Source: CAYMJK01 sp043101635 (GTDB taxonomy: Bacteria; Planctomycetota; Phycisphaerae; Phycisphaerales; UBA1924). Taken from it: a DNA stretch of 13,246 nucleotides. The translations under genes and the position numbers were made by a program. The DNA lies in NCBI GenBank assembly GCA_043101635.1, contig JBICIE010000143.1, positions 1-13,246 on the forward strand. The letters are read 5' to 3'. The notes beneath the pieces are model-generated. The model saw only the letters and a list, made by a program, of their open reading frames with translations, was not told the DNA's origin and ran no database searches. Below, one piece after another: positions 12,368 to 13,246 of the stretch. Every line of letters begins with the position of its first letter. Positions within the stretch are counted from its first letter, which is position 1.

Positions 12368-13246
12368 ATGATCCAGCGACGCAGCGGACTGCCGCTGCCG
12401 GGCGCCCTCGCGCTGCTTGCCGCGACGGGCCTGGCGATGGCAGGGGCGCCCGGTCAGGACGGCGGCCGGGCCCAAGCACAGGAAAGCCGATTCGGACTGG
12501 ATCCTGCCTGGGTGTCGACCTTCGGCGGGATCCGGACATTCGCAGACCCTTCCCGGGACTCGCAGATGGGGTTCACATTCCCCACCGAGGTGCGCGAGAT
12601 CCTCGTGAAGGTGGGCGACCGGGTCAAGCAGGGCGACATCCTGATCCGGGCCCGCGACACCGAGGCGAGGGCCGCCGTCGAGATCCAGCGCCTGCGGGCC
12701 GAGAACGACCTGGAGGTGCAGGCGGTGCAGAACGCACTGGACCTCGCCAGGGTCGAGTTCGGCGCGATCAAGGAGCTGCGCGACAGCGGCGGCGGCTCCA
12801 AGCTTGAGTACGACCGGGCTGAGAACGCGGTGAAGGCCGCCGAGATCGACCTGGCCCGGGCCAAGGAGCGCCTGCGCGAGCAGCAGCTTCAACTCGACCG
12901 CCTGCAGGCCGACCTGGAGCGGTACTACCTCGTTGCCCCATACGACGGCGTGGTACAGGATGTGATGGTCTCGGAGGGCGACTCAACCAACGAGTCGCGC
13001 CCGGCCCTGCGGCTGGTGAAGGTCGATCCGCTGCAACTGCGGGTGCCGGTGGAGGCCAGCTTCGTGCAGGGCACGCTCAAGCTGGGCGATACGGCCTGGC
13101 TGGTGCTGGGGCTGCCCGGCGAGCCTCAGGTGCGGGAAGGCCGGATCATCGAGATCAGCCCGGTGACGGAAACCGGCAGCCAGCGACTCATTGTGACGGT
13201 CGAGGCGCCGAACCCGGATCGCGTGACCGCCGGCATCCTGTCCTGG
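12368..13246 (+). CDS. HlyD/RND-type efflux periplasmic adaptor (membrane-fusion protein), 5' part, runs off the right edge
   Basis: The frame from ATG 12368 is open for 293 codons to the last base of the window. An N-terminal signal or anchor segment (about 10-27, Leu/Ala-rich, ending near AQAQ) is followed by a first lipoyl-like half (GFTFPTEVREILVKVGDRVKQG, 68-89). A long alpha-helical coiled-coil hairpin follows (about 98-187, with turn near DSGGGSKLEYDRAENA). The second lipoyl half is LVAPYDGVVQDVMVSEGD (188-205), and a beta-barrel begins at about 220 (PLQLRVPVEASFVQGTLKLGDTAWLVL). This order is that of periplasmic adaptor subunits linking an inner-membrane RND or ABC transporter to an outer-membrane channel. 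The transporter is presumably downstream, outside the window, so substrate is unknown. The gene is divergent from the aminotransferase with a 104-bp gap. The usual Pro-Gly near the barrel end is not reached. Confidence 0.88.
   Translation, partial: MIQRRSGLPLPGALALLAATGLAMAGAPGQDGGRAQAQESRFGLDPAWVSTFGGIRTFADPSRDSQMGFTFPTEVREILVKVGDRVKQGDILIRARDTEARAAVEIQRLRAENDLEVQAVQNALDLARVEFGAIKELRDSGGGSKLEYDRAENAVKAAEIDLARAKERLREQQLQLDRLQADLERYYLVAPYDGVVQDVMVSEGDSTNESRPALRLVKVDPLQLRVPVEASFVQGTLKLGDTAWLVLGLPGEPQVREGRIIEISPVTETGSQRLIVTVEAPNPDRVTAGILSW

Noticed and set aside
11070..12371. 433-codon plus-strand open frame opposite the aminotransferase
   Set aside because: Shadow of the aminotransferase, whose PLP motifs are unambiguous on the minus strand.
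1..13246. CRISPR arrays, tRNA/rRNA genes, insertion sequences, prophage or attachment sites
   Set aside because: No regularly spaced repeats, no cloverleaf with a CCA/T-arm pattern, no transposase or integrase motifs and no terminal inverted repeats were seen on either strand.

Overview
The window is about 13 kb of very GC-rich DNA. Real genes show strong G/C bias at third codon positions. It most likely comes from a planctomycete of the Phycisphaerae/Phycisphaerales type. The best lineage clue is the secreted protein at 6192-7367: its C-terminus carries two tandem Asp-rich motifs (DCDxSGxLDFFDFLCFQ) and ends close to Gly-Cys, a pattern I know from Phycisphaerales 'GC-type dockerin' surface proteins. 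A LolA-like protein and a large secreted TPR/metallopeptidase fit the same group. The lineage is an inference; there is no rRNA gene here.

Layout on the + strand: the last 37 codons of an unidentified gene (1-116); a short mannose-1-phosphate guanylyltransferase (241-1362); a four-helix membrane protein of unknown function (1438-2076); a RuvX/YqgF pre-16S rRNA nuclease (2105-2578) whose stop overlaps the start of a LolA-like periplasmic protein (2578-3477); and a secreted TPR protein with an embedded HExxH gluzincin domain (3564-6182). Two minus-strand blocks follow. The first holds the HAF-repeat/dockerin-like protein (6192-7367), then a copper operon read csoR (9905-10216) to copA (7494-9890). 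The second is a DegT-type aminotransferase (11100-12263) followed by a DUF5698/DUF2179 (UPF0316) membrane protein (10438-11058). At the right edge a divergent gene (12368 to the window end) encodes the N-terminal 293 residues of an HlyD/RND-type membrane-fusion protein.

How the genes fit together: the clearest functional unit is copper resistance. It has a CsoR-family repressor with the Cys-His-Cys metal-site spacing, a Cu(I)-type P1B ATPase carrying YHS and 'heavy-metal-binding' N-terminal modules plus a His/Cys-rich linker in place of HMA domains, and a near-palindromic CsoR-type operator that runs into the repressor's own start codon. The mannose-1-phosphate guanylyltransferase and the DegT aminotransferase suggest cell-surface sugar metabolism, but they are 10 kb apart and not in one operon.

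The most interesting pattern beyond the genes is at the starts. Four genes (241, 2105, 10216 minus, 12368) have no usable Shine-Dalgarno sequence and instead a TANNNT -10-like hexamer 5-8 nt before the start codon, as expected for leaderless mRNAs. Several other genes here (1438, 2578, 3564, 7367 minus, 9890 minus, 12263 minus) have visible Shine-Dalgarno sequences. I see no CRISPR array, tRNA, rRNA, IS element or attachment site. No stretch over 300 bases lacks a gene; the largest gap is 10217-10437.
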